DNA of 64,000 nt from CADEDH01 sp965262175 (GCA_965262175.1 CBDHES010000002.1:1-64000), one strand, 5' to 3'. Shown: positions 51,905 to 61,406, counted from the first letter of the stretch. Notes: generated by a model not told the origin, from the letters alone. A program made the numbers and translations.

Positions 51905-53818
51905 ATGACGGCGACGATCGAGAACCGGACCGACGACGAGCAGGCCTTCACCGACGCGGTGGCGGTGGCCAACGTCCCCAGCCTCCTCATGGTGCTGGTC
52001 CAGCTCACCGGGGACCGCCGATGGTTGGCCGAGCCGTATCGGCCCCGCCGGGCCCAGGGCATGGGCGACAACGACACCGGGGGCCTGCCCGACGAGATCC
52101 AGGACGAGATCCGCCACGCCGCGTTGGAGGCGATCCTCGCCTGGCGCCGGGGCCGGCCGGTGGCCATCCCCGACCCTTCCCCGGAGCTGCTGGTCGAGAT
52201 GCTGTCGTGGTCGATGGGTGAACCGGTCCCGCCCGAGTACGGACCCTTCACCCAGGCTCAGCTCGGGCATCGCCCCGTCGACCAGGAGCCGATCGAGGTG
52301 CCCGACGGGTTCGAGGTGATCGTCATCGGCGCCGGGGTGTCGGGCATCTGTGCGGCGGTGAACCTCCGGGCGGCCGGCGTGCCGTTCACCGTGATCGAGC
52401 GGCACGACACCGTCGGCGGGGTCTGGCTGGAGAACCGCTATCCGGGGGCCGGGGTCGACACCCCCAACCACCTCTACTCGTTCTCCTTCGCCCCCTACGA
52501 CTGGTCGATGTTCTTCGCCCTCCGGGACGAGCTGTGGAGCTACCTGGAGCACGTCACCGATCGGTTCGACCTCCGCCCGTCGATCCGGTTCGGGACGACG
52601 GTCGAAACCGCCGTCTACCGGCCGGACGAGCAGCGGTGGGCGGTCACGGTCGCCGGCCCCGACGGGGCGGTCACCGAGCTGTCGGCCAACGTCGTGATCA
52701 GCGCCACCGGGATCTTCAACCCGGCCGTCCGTCCCGACATCGACGGGATCGACTCCTTCGCCGGTCCGTCGTTCCACACCTCGGCCTGGCCCGACGACGT
52801 CGACGTCTCCAACAAGCGGGTGGCCGTGATCGGCAACGGGGCGAGCTGCATGCAGACCGCGCCGGAGATCCAGCACGACGTCGAGTCGCTGACGATCTTC
52901 CAGCGGTCGAATCACTGGGCGGCGCCCTTCGAGCAGTTCCGCCGACCGGTGCCCGACGCCCTGCGGTTCCTGCTCCGGGAGATGCCGATCTACCAGGCGT
53001 GGTACCGGGTGCGGCTCGGTTGGACGTTCAACGACCGGCTCCACAGCGCACTCCAGAAGGATCCCGATTGGGACCATCCCGACCGGTCGCTGAACGCCAC
53101 CAACGACGCCCATCGGGCCTACTTCACCAGCTACGTGGAGCAGGAGCTGGGCGACCGGATCGATCTCCTCGAGAAGGTCCTGCCGACGTACCCGCCGTTC
53201 GGGAAGCGGATGCTGATGGACAACGGCTGGTACCGGATGCTGCGCAACCCGGCGGTCGAGCTGGTCGACGACCCGATCGAACGGATCGAGCCCGAGGCGA
53301 TCGTCACGGCGGACGGGCGCCGGCGGGAGGCCGACATCCTCGTCATCGCCACCGGGTTCGATGTGCTCCGGTTCATCACGACCTACGAGGCCGTCGGCCG
53401 GACCGGCCGTTCGCTACGCGACGTCTGGAACGACGATGACGCGGCCGCCTACCTCGGCACCGTCGTGCCCGAGATGCCCAACTTCTTCACCCTCTACGGG
53501 CCGAACCTCCAGCCGGGCCACGGTGGCAGCCTCATCTTCGTCATCGAGATGCAGCTCCACTACGTGATGGACCTCCTCCGCAAGATGGCGGCCGAGGGCA
53601 TCGGGTCGGTCGAGATCCGCCAAGAGGTCCACGACGACTACAACGCTGCGGTCGACGCCGCCCACGAGTCCATGGTGTGGACCCACCCCGGGATGTCGAC
53701 CTACTACCGCAACGAGCGGGGTCGCATCGTGGTCAACAGCCCGTACCGCAACGTCGACTACTTCGCCATGACCCGCAGCGCCGACCTCGATCACTACGTG
53801 ACCGAGCCGGCCCGCTGA
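51905..53818 (+). CDS. Baeyer-Villiger-type FAD monooxygenase, N-terminally extended
   Basis: 637 residues. An N-terminal ~130-residue helical extension precedes the first FAD motif VIVIGAGVSGICAAVNLRAAG; then GGVWLENRYPGAGVDTPNHLYSFSFA, BVMO fingerprint FAGPSFHTSAWP, GNGASCMQ and ATGFDVLRF. The extension and the ENRYPGAGVDT variant place it in the larger bacterial BVMO group, distinct from the frameshifted copy at 7673. Converts a ketone to an ester or lactone with NADPH and O2. Leaderless start; the F420-type oxidoreductase gene converges on it. Confidence 0.88.
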   Translation: MTATIENRTDDEQAFTDAVAVANVPSLLMVLVQLTGDRRWLAEPYRPRRAQGMGDNDTGGLPDEIQDEIRHAALEAILAWRRGRPVAIPDPSPELLVEMLSWSMGEPVPPEYGPFTQAQLGHRPVDQEPIEVPDGFEVIVIGAGVSGICAAVNLRAAGVPFTVIERHDTVGGVWLENRYPGAGVDTPNHLYSFSFAPYDWSMFFALRDELWSYLEHVTDRFDLRPSIRFGTTVETAVYRPDEQRWAVTVAGPDGAVTELSANVVISATGIFNPAVRPDIDGIDSFAGPSFHTSAWPDDVDVSNKRVAVIGNGASCMQTAPEIQHDVESLTIFQRSNHWAAPFEQFRRPVPDALRFLLREMPIYQAWYRVRLGWTFNDRLHSALQKDPDWDHPDRSLNATNDAHRAYFTSYVEQELGDRIDLLEKVLPTYPPFGKRMLMDNGWYRMLRNPAVELVDDPIERIEPEAIVTADGRRREADILVIATGFDVLRFITTYEAVGRTGRSLRDVWNDDDAAAYLGTVVPEMPNFFTLYGPNLQPGHGGSLIFVIEMQLHYVMDLLRKMAAEGIGSVEIRQEVHDDYNAAVDAAHESMVWTHPGMSTYYRNERGRIVVNSPYRNVDYFAMTRSADLDHYVTEPAR

Positions 53819-53851
53819 CCGCCGCCCGGAACGGGCCGACCCACCGGCGGG

Positions 53852-54745
53852 TCAGAGACGATCGGCGATCGAACCCAGGCCCTCGATCGTCTCCAGGGCG
53901 TCGGCCTGGTCCGACGTCATGCATCGCACGATGACGTCGTCACAGCCGACGTCGGCCAGCCGACCGAGGGCCACCGCCGCGTCGTCGGGATCGCCGACGA
54001 CCAGTCGGTCGAGGTCGATCCCCCGGTAGCCGGCGTCGACCAGCGATCGGGCCGCAGCCCGGGCCCGGTCGCCGTCCTCCAGGACCAGGACGTCGCGGCG
54101 GACGATCGACCGGGGCGTCACGCCGGCCTCCTCGCCGTGACGGCGGTAGCGGTCGATCAAGCTCTCGGTCTCGGCGACCGACAGGTTCGGCCCGCCGTAC
54201 CAGGCGGTGCCGAGGTTGGCGGCCCGGGCCAGCGACGCTTCGGCATGGCCCCCGATCCACCACTCGACGTCGCCGGTCGGGCGAAGCCCGATCGAGGTCT
54301 CGGCGACCCCCAACCGCTCGCTGCCCGCCGAACGGCCGGCCAGGAGATCCTGGACGACCCGGATCATCTCGTCGGTGACCGCCCCCCGGGTCTCCATGCG
54401 GGCCCCGAACGCGGCGAACTGGGCCCGTCCCGACCCGATGCCGGTCTGGACGATGAACGGAGCGTCGACCATCGCCGCCAGGGTCCCGACGTGCTCGGCG
54501 ACCAGGACCGGATGCCACAGCGGGAGCAGGAACAGGCAGCCGGCCGGCCGATCGGGCCAGTGGGCCAGGAGCCGGCCGAGGGTCGGCGTGTTCTGCATGT
54601 ACTGGGCCCGTTGGGCGTGGTGGTCGCCGACGCTCAGCGAGGTGAAGCCCGACCGGTAGGCGGCGGTCGCCCGCTCGACCATCGAGGTGACCACCGCCGG
54701 GGGCTCGTGCTGGAGCGACGACGAGAGCGAGATACCGATGCGCAC
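53852..54745 (-). CDS. Luciferase-like (F420-type) oxidoreductase 1
   Basis: 297 residues, GTG start. TIM-barrel with the LLM pattern: MRIGISLSSSLQ, SLSVGDHHAQRAQYMQ, HVGTLAAMVDAPFIVQTGIGSGRAQFAAFG and RPTGDVEWWIGGHAEASLARAANLGTAWYG. Most actinobacterial members use coenzyme F420 rather than FMN, which is inferred here. TAGGCT ends 6 nt before the GTG. The substrate is unknown; a second, distinct member is at 59101. Confidence 0.83.
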   Translation of the reverse strand: MRIGISLSSSLQHEPPAVVTSMVERATAAYRSGFTSLSVGDHHAQRAQYMQNTPTLGRLLAHWPDRPAGCLFLLPLWHPVLVAEHVGTLAAMVDAPFIVQTGIGSGRAQFAAFGARMETRGAVTDEMIRVVQDLLAGRSAGSERLGVAETSIGLRPTGDVEWWIGGHAEASLARAANLGTAWYGGPNLSVAETESLIDRYRRHGEEAGVTPRSIVRRDVLVLEDGDRARAAARSLVDAGYRGIDLDRLVVGDPDDAAVALGRLADVGCDDVIVRCMTSDQADALETIEGLGSIADRL

Positions 54746-54751
54746 CCGCCC

Positions 54752-54757
54752 AGCCTA
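54752..54757 (-). promoter_or_regulatory. -10 box TAGGCT, leaderless promoter
   Basis: Ends 6 nt before GTG 54745 and lies just before the end of the NERD-like gene. Confidence 0.5.
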
Positions 54758-55570
54758 GGAGCCGGTGCCGAGCCGCAGCGGCTCGTCGACCGGCACGGCC
54801 GGCTCGAACGCGTCCCGGAGCTGGGCGATGACGAGGTCGAGGTCCCGAACCGGGCCCGGGCTGGTCAGGGTGGTGACGAGGCGGGACGGCGTGATGAGGG
54901 TGACGTCGGGCCCCACCGCCCACCCCATCCTGACCTCGTCGGGGAGCGCCAACACGTCGCTCAGGACGATGAGGCCGGCGTGAGGTACCGGACCGGCAGC
55001 GGGAGCCACCGACCGCAGCCGGGCTCGGAGATCGTCGACCATCGGATGGGGACGGTGCCCGGCGGGGCCGGCGGCGACGACTCCATCGTCGGCCAGCTCC
55101 AGCCGCTCGGAGCACACCAGCGATGTGATGACGTAGATGCCGGCCGGCCCGACCGCCAGGTGGTCGATCGTGGAGGCGGGCCCCGGTCGCTCCGCATCGT
55201 CGTGGACCACGGGGCACACATCGTGGATGGCTCGAACGCCGGGGGCGGCCTCGATCAGGTCGCGGACCTCGGCCCGGAAATCGCCGTCGACCGCCCGGGC
55301 CAACGCCACCCGGAGCGATGCCACCGCGTCGTGCTCCGCGCTGTTGCGAGGCCGGGTGCGCCCGGTCGCCTCCAACGCCGAGGCCGCCACCGCGGCGAGG
55401 CTCGACGAGGCGTAGCGGGACGGCGGGAGCGGCGGTGGCCCCTCGGTCGGGGCGCCGGGGCGACCACCGGTGGCCGCTGCACCCTCGTACTGCCGCTGGG
55501 CCAGGACGAGAGCGGTTGCCAGTGCGGCGATCAGCACCGCCAGGGCCATCGAGAGAACGAGTACGAGCAT
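54755..55570 (-). CDS. Membrane protein with a NERD-like domain
   Basis: 271 residues. N-terminal helix (VLSMALAVLIAALATALVLA), a Pro/Gly linker, then a nuclease-related (NERD) fold: RAIHDVCPVVHDDAER and STIDHLAVGPAGIYVITS, where the DH and the later VxxK-type strand belong to the PD-(D/E)XK core; the Lys is not obvious, so nuclease activity is doubtful. ATG 55570 follows GGGGG by 6 nt; TAGGCT at 55612-55617 would give a ~35-nt leader, arguing against the upstream GTG 55609. Confidence 0.7.
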   Translation of the reverse strand: MLVLVLSMALAVLIAALATALVLAQRQYEGAAATGGRPGAPTEGPPPLPPSRYASSSLAAVAASALEATGRTRPRNSAEHDAVASLRVALARAVDGDFRAEVRDLIEAAPGVRAIHDVCPVVHDDAERPGPASTIDHLAVGPAGIYVITSLVCSERLELADDGVVAAGPAGHRPHPMVDDLRARLRSVAPAAGPVPHAGLIVLSDVLALPDEVRMGWAVGPDVTLITPSRLVTTLTSPGPVRDLDLVIAQLRDAFEPAVPVDEPLRLGTGS

Positions 55571-55671
55571 GCCGAACCCCCATGTCGGGAGAATGCCGTT
55601 GCCGGTCACGCAGCCTAGTTCATGCGTGGGTCGCCTTACCCAAGCGGCGCCGCCGATCGATCAGCGGTCGG

Positions 55672-58005
55672 TCAGCGGGGCGTCAACCGCTCGGTGCCGA
55701 CCGCCGCCGCGGCCACCGCGCCCGGGCTGTACACCATCGGGAGGAGCTGCCCGGCCAGCCACGCCGGACGCTGATCGAGGTCGTGACCGCTGCCCCGAAC
55801 ACCGCTGACCCCGTGAGGCACGACCCAGCCGGAGCGGTCCCAATCCGCCAGGTCGAAGGCGTAGCGGGCGACGGACGACGTGGCGGCCCGTGCGCCGGTG
55901 GACGGGTTCACGCTGGCCGCCCGGACCGTGTCGCCGTCGCCGCCACACCCGTCCGCCGGCGGGTGGAGGTCGGCCGCCTCGGGGCGGGCGGCGGCGAGGG
56001 GGTGGGGGCACACCATCGTGTGGGCCCCGTCCCATCGCCACCGATCGGGGTCGGGTCCATGGGCCGCCGCAAGGTCCGCTGCGACCCGGTCGACGATCGT
56101 GCCCAGCGTCGCCGCCAGGTCGTCGGCCACGCCGGGCACGGCCGACCATCGCCCGGTCCGGGCCAGGGTCGAGGCGCCTTCGAACAACATGCGGGCACCG
56201 TGGACCGGGGCCGGCCAGCCGGCTTCGGCGAGCCACGGGTCGGTGACCGCCAGCCGAGCACCGACCTCGTCGGCCCAGGCCAGCCGGAGGGCGGTGTAGA
56301 TCAGGGGTGGAGCCTCGGCACCGTCCATCGTGGCGTCCCAGTCGGCCAGGCGAGCGAGGACGGCCCGGCCGAGCTCGGTGGTCGGCCGGGCCTGCCCGAA
56401 GACCTGGATCATGCTGGGGGCGACGAGCGAACGGACGTCGCGATGGATGACGGTCATGTCGTCGACCGTGGCCGCCGTCGTGGTCTCGAGCAGCTCGACG
56501 ATCCGGTCGTGACGGGCCGACGATGCGAAGTCGAGGCTGATGTAGGGGCCGGACCGGGCGATGAGGTTGTTGGCCGTGACCAGGAACCCGCGCTCGGGGT
56601 TGCGCCACCGGGGCAACCGATCGTCGGCCACCGGCGCCCGATCACCCCAGGCGTGGGCCCCGTCGCCGGGCACCGGCACCCACCGGCTGACCGGTGGCCG
56701 GTCGACCAGTCGACCGCGGACCCGGTAGGAGATCGTGCCGGCGGTGTCGGCCGAGAGCATCGAATTGACCGGGATGACCCACCGGTCGACCGCCGCCTCG
56801 ACCTCGGCGACCGAACCGGAGCCCAGCATCGGCCACAGGCAGTCGAAGGTCGAGTCGGGCCCGTGGAGCCCGGTCCAGGCCATCGACAGCGACGGTCCGG
56901 GACCGTCCGGGTCGCCGAGGACGACCGGGCCCCGGTCGGTCCGGGCGCATCGAACCTCGACGGGCTGCTCGTCCCGGACCTCGATCCGCTCGACCCGATC
57001 GACGGTGACCGGTCCGGCCTCGACGAACACATCGGTGTCGTCGGCCATGCCGTGGGTGATGCACCAGGCGACGGACTCGTTGTGGCCGAAGTGAGGGAAG
57101 CCCGGCACCCCGGGGAACCCGAGGCCGATCGCGTCGAACACATCGCACGCCAGGTGGAACTGGTGGTAGACGTTGGGGAACTCGATACCCCGGTGGGGGT
57201 CGCCGGCCAGCAGCGGTAGGCCGGACGCGGTCCGAGAGCCGGCAACCGCCCAGGAGTTCGACGCCCCGTCACCCTCGACCGCTCCCCCGTCGGCCGAGCC
57301 GGCCTCGACGGTCGCCAGCCATGACAGGGCGCCGGCCACCACGGCCTCGGCGTCGGCCAGCAGCTCGAGGTGGTCGGGACCGATCGCCACCCCGGTCGGC
57401 GCCGTGTCGGCGGATCGGCCGGCCATAACGCCGCCCACGCCATCGGCGACGATCGGCGTCTCGGCCAGTGGGTCACCGGCCATCGCCACCGCCGCGTCGA
57501 CCCCGGCCCGGGCCACCACCGCCCCTCGCCACAGCTTGCGGTGGAGCGTCCCCATGAAGAGGTGCCGGACCTTGTAGACGAGGAGGCAGTGCCACGGCTC
57601 CCACGGCTCGGGGGCGGCCGGGTGGTGGGCGAACTCGGGGGGCAGCTCCCGGCCGGGGGTCTCCAGCCAGCCGTTCACCCCCCGGGCGTAGGCCTCGGTC
57701 ATCGCCCGGGTGGCGGGCGCCAGCGCCGCCCAGTCGGCCCGAGCCGCCGTCGCCAAGTCGAGGCGACGGAAGAAGGCATCCTCCCGGACCGCGGCGCGGC
57801 CCACCACCTCGGCCCATCGACCGAGGCCCCGCCGTCGATCCCACTCCATCTGCCACAGCCGGTCATCGGCCGCCACCCAGCCCTGGGCCCAGAACGCGCC
57901 GTGGGCCGTGGCGGCGCGGGCGTGGGCGATGCCCCAGGTGTCCCTCGTCACGGTGACCGGGCCCCCGAGATCGATGGGGACGGAAACCGGAGGGTGGACG
58001 GCCAT
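55672..58005 (-). CDS. Penicillin acylase-family N-terminal-nucleophile hydrolase
   Basis: 777 residues. N-terminal segment typical of the alpha chain (VTVTRDTWGIAHARAATAHGAFWAQGWVAADDRLWQMEWDRRRGLGRWAEVVG). The autocatalytic cleavage site is in GDGASNSWAVAGSRTASGLPLLAGDPH, where Ser becomes the N-terminal nucleophile of the beta chain; HFGHNESVAWCITHGMADDTDVF follows as usual. Hydrolyses amides such as acyl-homoserine lactones or beta-lactam side chains. No signal peptide is visible, so the protein is cytoplasmic or uses another route. TAGTCT ends 8 nt before ATG 58005. Confidence 0.88.
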   Translation of the reverse strand: MAVHPPVSVPIDLGGPVTVTRDTWGIAHARAATAHGAFWAQGWVAADDRLWQMEWDRRRGLGRWAEVVGRAAVREDAFFRRLDLATAARADWAALAPATRAMTEAYARGVNGWLETPGRELPPEFAHHPAAPEPWEPWHCLLVYKVRHLFMGTLHRKLWRGAVVARAGVDAAVAMAGDPLAETPIVADGVGGVMAGRSADTAPTGVAIGPDHLELLADAEAVVAGALSWLATVEAGSADGGAVEGDGASNSWAVAGSRTASGLPLLAGDPHRGIEFPNVYHQFHLACDVFDAIGLGFPGVPGFPHFGHNESVAWCITHGMADDTDVFVEAGPVTVDRVERIEVRDEQPVEVRCARTDRGPVVLGDPDGPGPSLSMAWTGLHGPDSTFDCLWPMLGSGSVAEVEAAVDRWVIPVNSMLSADTAGTISYRVRGRLVDRPPVSRWVPVPGDGAHAWGDRAPVADDRLPRWRNPERGFLVTANNLIARSGPYISLDFASSARHDRIVELLETTTAATVDDMTVIHRDVRSLVAPSMIQVFGQARPTTELGRAVLARLADWDATMDGAEAPPLIYTALRLAWADEVGARLAVTDPWLAEAGWPAPVHGARMLFEGASTLARTGRWSAVPGVADDLAATLGTIVDRVAADLAAAHGPDPDRWRWDGAHTMVCPHPLAAARPEAADLHPPADGCGGDGDTVRAASVNPSTGARAATSSVARYAFDLADWDRSGWVVPHGVSGVRGSGHDLDQRPAWLAGQLLPMVYSPGAVAAAAVGTERLTPR

Positions 58006-58013
58006 GGCTGGCG

Positions 58014-58019
58014 AGACTA
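58014..58019 (-). promoter_or_regulatory. -10 box TAGTCT, leaderless promoter
   Basis: Ends 8 nt before ATG 58005 of the penicillin acylase-family gene. Confidence 0.45.
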
Positions 58020-58110
58020 GTCAGGGAACAGGAGTGCCGGGAACCTGGTTCCCGGCACCACTCGAACAAGCCCGACCATCGCACCTCGAACCCCCCTGGA
58101 GGCCGATCCC

Positions 58111-59082
58111 ATGGTTACCGTCCGCAACGCTGCTGCCGAGGCGTCGTCGATTCTCGGCGACGGCACCGCCGGCCGAGTGCTGGAGCCCTCGCCACCGGCG
58201 ATCGACGACGGCCAGTTCTACGCCGACGATCCGGTCAACGCCCCGGTCGACGCCGCCCGGGTGGTCTCGTTCATCGGCGGCGACCGAACCTGGCACGACG
58301 AGGTGGCCGAACGGCCCGACCTCGAAGGGTGGGCCGCCGAGCGGTGGCTGGCGGGATCCCGTCGGCTCCCGCCGCTCCCCGAGGGCCTTGTCGCGGCCCG
58401 GACCGACCTCCACCGTCTCGCCACCTATGTGGTGGCGCCGGCCCGCCATCGGGCCAATGGCAAGTTCGGGCTGCGATGGACCCTCGGCGGGTTCGGAACC
58501 CCGTTCTTCGGTGATGACGTCCAGATCCGGGTCGCCGGCGACGAGCTGATCGTCCAGGAGGGCGACTCGGTCCGGTCGACCCCGATCACGACGCTGGCCG
58601 CCGCCGCGGCGTTCATCGGTGGCGAGATCGACCCGAAGACGGCGGCCGAGCACGACTCGCCGCCGGTCGGCGACGTCGACACCGACCTCGGGGTCTCGGC
58701 CGCCGTCACCGACTTCCTCGGCTCGTGGTGGGGCCTCGGGACGGCCGCCCTGGAACAGCTGCGGGCCGACGAACACTCGGTCGACCCGAGCCGGGTCCAA
58801 CTGTGGCCCGGTCACTTCGACCCGGCGATCGAAGCGGGCGATGAGGACCGTCGGGCGTCCTACGGTGCGTCGCCGGGCGACGCGACCTCCGACGAGCCCT
58901 ACCTGTACGTGAGTGTCTGGTGGCCCGACCGGTTGTCGCTCGACACCGCCGACTCCTACTGGAACGCCGACGGGTTCGTCGGGGCTCGGCTCTCCTACGC
59001 CGACCTGGTCACGGCGGACGATCAGGTGGCGGCGGCCGTCGAGTTCTACCGCGCCGGACGGGACCGGCTGCGGGCCGGCTGA
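58111..59082 (+). CDS. Conserved hypothetical protein
   Basis: 323 residues with GGAGG before ATG 58111. No named domain, but blocks are recognisable as conserved among actinobacteria: FGTPFFGDDVQIRVAGDELIV, TDFLGSWWGLG, VQLWPGHFDPAIEAGDEDRRASYGASPGD and EPYLYVSVWWPDRL near the end. No signal peptide or membrane helix, so probably cytoplasmic. The His/Asp-rich WPGHFDPAIE block looks like a binding site, for which there is no proof. Its stop is 18 bp from the convergent F420-type gene. Confidence 0.75.
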   Translation: MVTVRNAAAEASSILGDGTAGRVLEPSPPAIDDGQFYADDPVNAPVDAARVVSFIGGDRTWHDEVAERPDLEGWAAERWLAGSRRLPPLPEGLVAARTDLHRLATYVVAPARHRANGKFGLRWTLGGFGTPFFGDDVQIRVAGDELIVQEGDSVRSTPITTLAAAAAFIGGEIDPKTAAEHDSPPVGDVDTDLGVSAAVTDFLGSWWGLGTAALEQLRADEHSVDPSRVQLWPGHFDPAIEAGDEDRRASYGASPGDATSDEPYLYVSVWWPDRLSLDTADSYWNADGFVGARLSYADLVTADDQVAAAVEFYRAGRDRLRAG

Positions 59083-59100
59083 TCCGGGGGGCGCCCGGGC

Positions 59101-60153
59101 TCAGGCCAGGTCGGCCAGGATGGCCCGCAGCGCCTCGGCGTCGGCGGGTCCGTTGACCGGGATCGAGAACTCGATCCGATCGACCCGATCCCGGTACCGG
59201 TCGTTGAGGGCGGCGGCGATGCGGTCGTGGGTGGCGACGGTCGCCACCGTGTGCAGCATCTCATCGGTCACCAGGCCCGGCAGGTCGTCCCATCGTTGCT
59301 GCCGGGAGTACCGCGACGCCTCCTCGGCGACGTCGGCCCAGCCGTGACGCTCGAAGGTCCGCCGGTAGCTCGGTGTCGACAGGTAGAACGCCACCCGGGC
59401 CCGGACGGTCTCGGCCACCTCCGCCAACGTGGCGTCGTCGGGGGCCGTGCCGACCAGCGGCTTGATGCAGACCTCGACGTCGTCGACCGACCGACCCGAC
59501 CGGGCCGCGCCCGTGGCCATCGCCGGGACCACGTCGAGGTCGATGAAGCGGGGGGTGCACACCGGGTGGAGGCGGATCCCGTCGGCGACCTCGGCGGCGA
59601 CGGCGCACATGTTGGGTCCGATGGCCGCGACGTGGATCGGGATCTCGGGGTGGTCGATGGGTCCGGGGTCGAACAACGGCACCATCAGGTCGAGGGTGTA
59701 CCGCTCGCTCTCGAAGGTCAGCGGGGTGCGGTCCTGCCAGCTTCGCCACACGGCCCGGACCGCTCCCACGTAGTCCCGCATCCACGGCGCCGGCGGGTGC
59801 CAGTCGAGGCCGAACCGTCGCCGGACGTGGGCCCGCACCTGGCTCCCGAGGCCGAGGATGAACCGACCGCCGGACAGCTTCTGGAGCGACCAGGCCGACA
59901 TGGCGGTGACGGTCGGCGACCGGGGGAAGGCCATGGCGACCGACGTGCCCAGCCCGATCGAGCTGGTGGCGGCGGCCCCCAGGGCCAGCAGCTGGTACGG
60001 GTCGTCCTTGGTCTCCTCGACCAGGACCGCGTCGAGCCCCAGCTCCTCCGCCTGGGCGGCACCGGCGCCGAAGGCGTCGATCCGGAGGGGGTTCTCGGGG
60101 TCCCGGAGCCCCGGGTCCAGCTTGCCGAGCGGCAACAGGCTCTCGACCAACAT
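59101..60153 (-). CDS. Luciferase-like (F420-type) oxidoreductase 2
   Basis: 350 residues. AEELGLDAVLVEETKDDPYQLLALGAAATSSIGLGTSVAMAFPRSPTVTAMSAWSLQKLSGGRFILGLGSQVRAHVRRRFG is the standard LLM core of the group whose members are annotated as F420-dependent; IPIHVAAIGPNMCAVAAEVADGIRLHPV follows. ATG 60153 is used with GAGGAG upstream; 60156 is the alternative. Substrate unknown. It diverges from the channel gene over 59 bp. Confidence 0.82.
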   Translation of the reverse strand: MLVESLLPLGKLDPGLRDPENPLRIDAFGAGAAQAEELGLDAVLVEETKDDPYQLLALGAAATSSIGLGTSVAMAFPRSPTVTAMSAWSLQKLSGGRFILGLGSQVRAHVRRRFGLDWHPPAPWMRDYVGAVRAVWRSWQDRTPLTFESERYTLDLMVPLFDPGPIDHPEIPIHVAAIGPNMCAVAAEVADGIRLHPVCTPRFIDLDVVPAMATGAARSGRSVDDVEVCIKPLVGTAPDDATLAEVAETVRARVAFYLSTPSYRRTFERHGWADVAEEASRYSRQQRWDDLPGLVTDEMLHTVATVATHDRIAAALNDRYRDRVDRIEFSIPVNGPADAEALRAILADLA

Positions 60154-60200
60154 CATCCATCTCCTCGTGCTCGTCTCGTCTTCGTTCGATCGGCCCGCCA

Positions 60201-60206
60201 TACTGT
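60201..60206 (+). promoter_or_regulatory. -10 box TACTGT, leaderless promoter
   Basis: Ends 6 nt before ATG 60213 of the channel gene. Confidence 0.55.
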
Positions 60207-60212
60207 CGGCCG

Positions 60213-61406
60213 ATGCGGGTTCCATGCCACCACCTCCGCCGATCGGGCGCGCCCCGACGACTGGCCCTCCTGGCGGTGGCCACGCTCGCCGCCCTGGTGG
60301 TCCTGACCCCGATCTCCTCCCCGCCGGTCGGAGCGACGACCGACGATCCGGACGCCGGCAGTGGACCAGAGGCCGACGCCGACGAACCGCCGGGCGATGG
60401 GCCGGCTGGTCGAGCGGCCCCGCCAGCCGACGAGATCACGGTCGTCATGACCGAGCTCGAGCCGTTCGTGATCGACGACGACGGCGACCCCGATGGGTTC
60501 TACGTCGAGATCTGGCAGGAGGTGGCCTCCGAGCTCGGGGTGAGGTTCGAGGTTCGGTGGGTCGACTCGTTCGGCGAGCTGTTGCCGGCGATCGAGCGGG
60601 GCGAGGCCGACGTGGCGGTCGCTCCCCTGGCACCGACCGCCGAGCGAGAGGCGTCGTTCGACTTCACCTCGGCGGTGGTCAGCTCCGGCCCGCAGCTCGG
60701 CATCCACGGGCGGCTGACCGGCCGGGCCGGTCTGCTGGGGGCGCTGCTCTCCCCGTCGGTGTTGCGGATCCTGGGTGTCGCCGTCGTGGGGTTGGTGGTC
60801 CTGGCCCATCTGGTGTGGCTCATCGAGCGGCGCAACCCCGACGATGGCGCCGACTTCGACGATTCCTATGTGCGGGGCATCTGGGACGGGTTCTGGTGGG
60901 CGACCGTCACCGTCACGACCGTCGGGTACGGCGACAAGGCGCCCCGATCGGTCGGAGGTCGGGCCGTGGCCCTGCTCGCCATGTTGCTGAGCCTGTTCCT
61001 GGTCGGGGCGTTCGTCTCCCAGGTGACCGAGGCCCTCCAGCAACAGACCCGACCGGTCTCCGACCTCGACGACGTGGGCGACCGGCCGGTCGGGGTGGTG
61101 GCCGGGAGCAGCTTCGCCGCCTTCGTCGAGGCTCGGGGCGTCACCGCCGAGCCGTTCCCCACCCAGGGCGAGGTGTTCGAGGCGACCGAGGACGGCGTGG
61201 TCGACCTGATGGTGGCCAACCCCTTCGCCCTGGAGCTGATAGGCCCCGACCACGGCGTCGAGGCGACCGGCGACGTGTTCTACACCGAGTTCGAGACCTT
61301 CGGCCTGGCCCAGGGCTCACCATGGCGGGAGCCGATCAACCAGGTCCTGGCCGACCTCCAGGCCAGCGGCGAGATCGACGCCATCGTCGATCGGTGGATC
61401 GACTGA
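60213..61406 (+). CDS. GluR0-like ligand-gated potassium channel
   Basis: 397 residues in the order of prokaryotic ionotropic glutamate receptors. Signal peptide (LALLAVATLAALVVLTPIS) and an acidic linker; solute-binding lobe S1 (VVMTELEPFVIDDDGDPDGFYVEIWQEVASELGVRF to AEREASFDFTSAVV); helix 1 (LGVAVVGLVVLAHLVWLI); pore helix and filter FWWATVTVTTVGYGD, with the potassium signature TVGYGD; helix 2 (AVALLAMLLSLFLVGAFVS); and lobe S2 ending ASGEIDAIVDRW. An extracellular ligand, probably an amino acid, should open a K+-selective pore. Leaderless start. The DisA_N-like gene follows 57 bp later. Confidence 0.88.
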   Translation: MRVPCHHLRRSGAPRRLALLAVATLAALVVLTPISSPPVGATTDDPDAGSGPEADADEPPGDGPAGRAAPPADEITVVMTELEPFVIDDDGDPDGFYVEIWQEVASELGVRFEVRWVDSFGELLPAIERGEADVAVAPLAPTAEREASFDFTSAVVSSGPQLGIHGRLTGRAGLLGALLSPSVLRILGVAVVGLVVLAHLVWLIERRNPDDGADFDDSYVRGIWDGFWWATVTVTTVGYGDKAPRSVGGRAVALLAMLLSLFLVGAFVSQVTEALQQQTRPVSDLDDVGDRPVGVVAGSSFAAFVEARGVTAEPFPTQGEVFEATEDGVVDLMVANPFALELIGPDHGVEATGDVFYTEFETFGLAQGSPWREPINQVLADLQASGEIDAIVDRWID

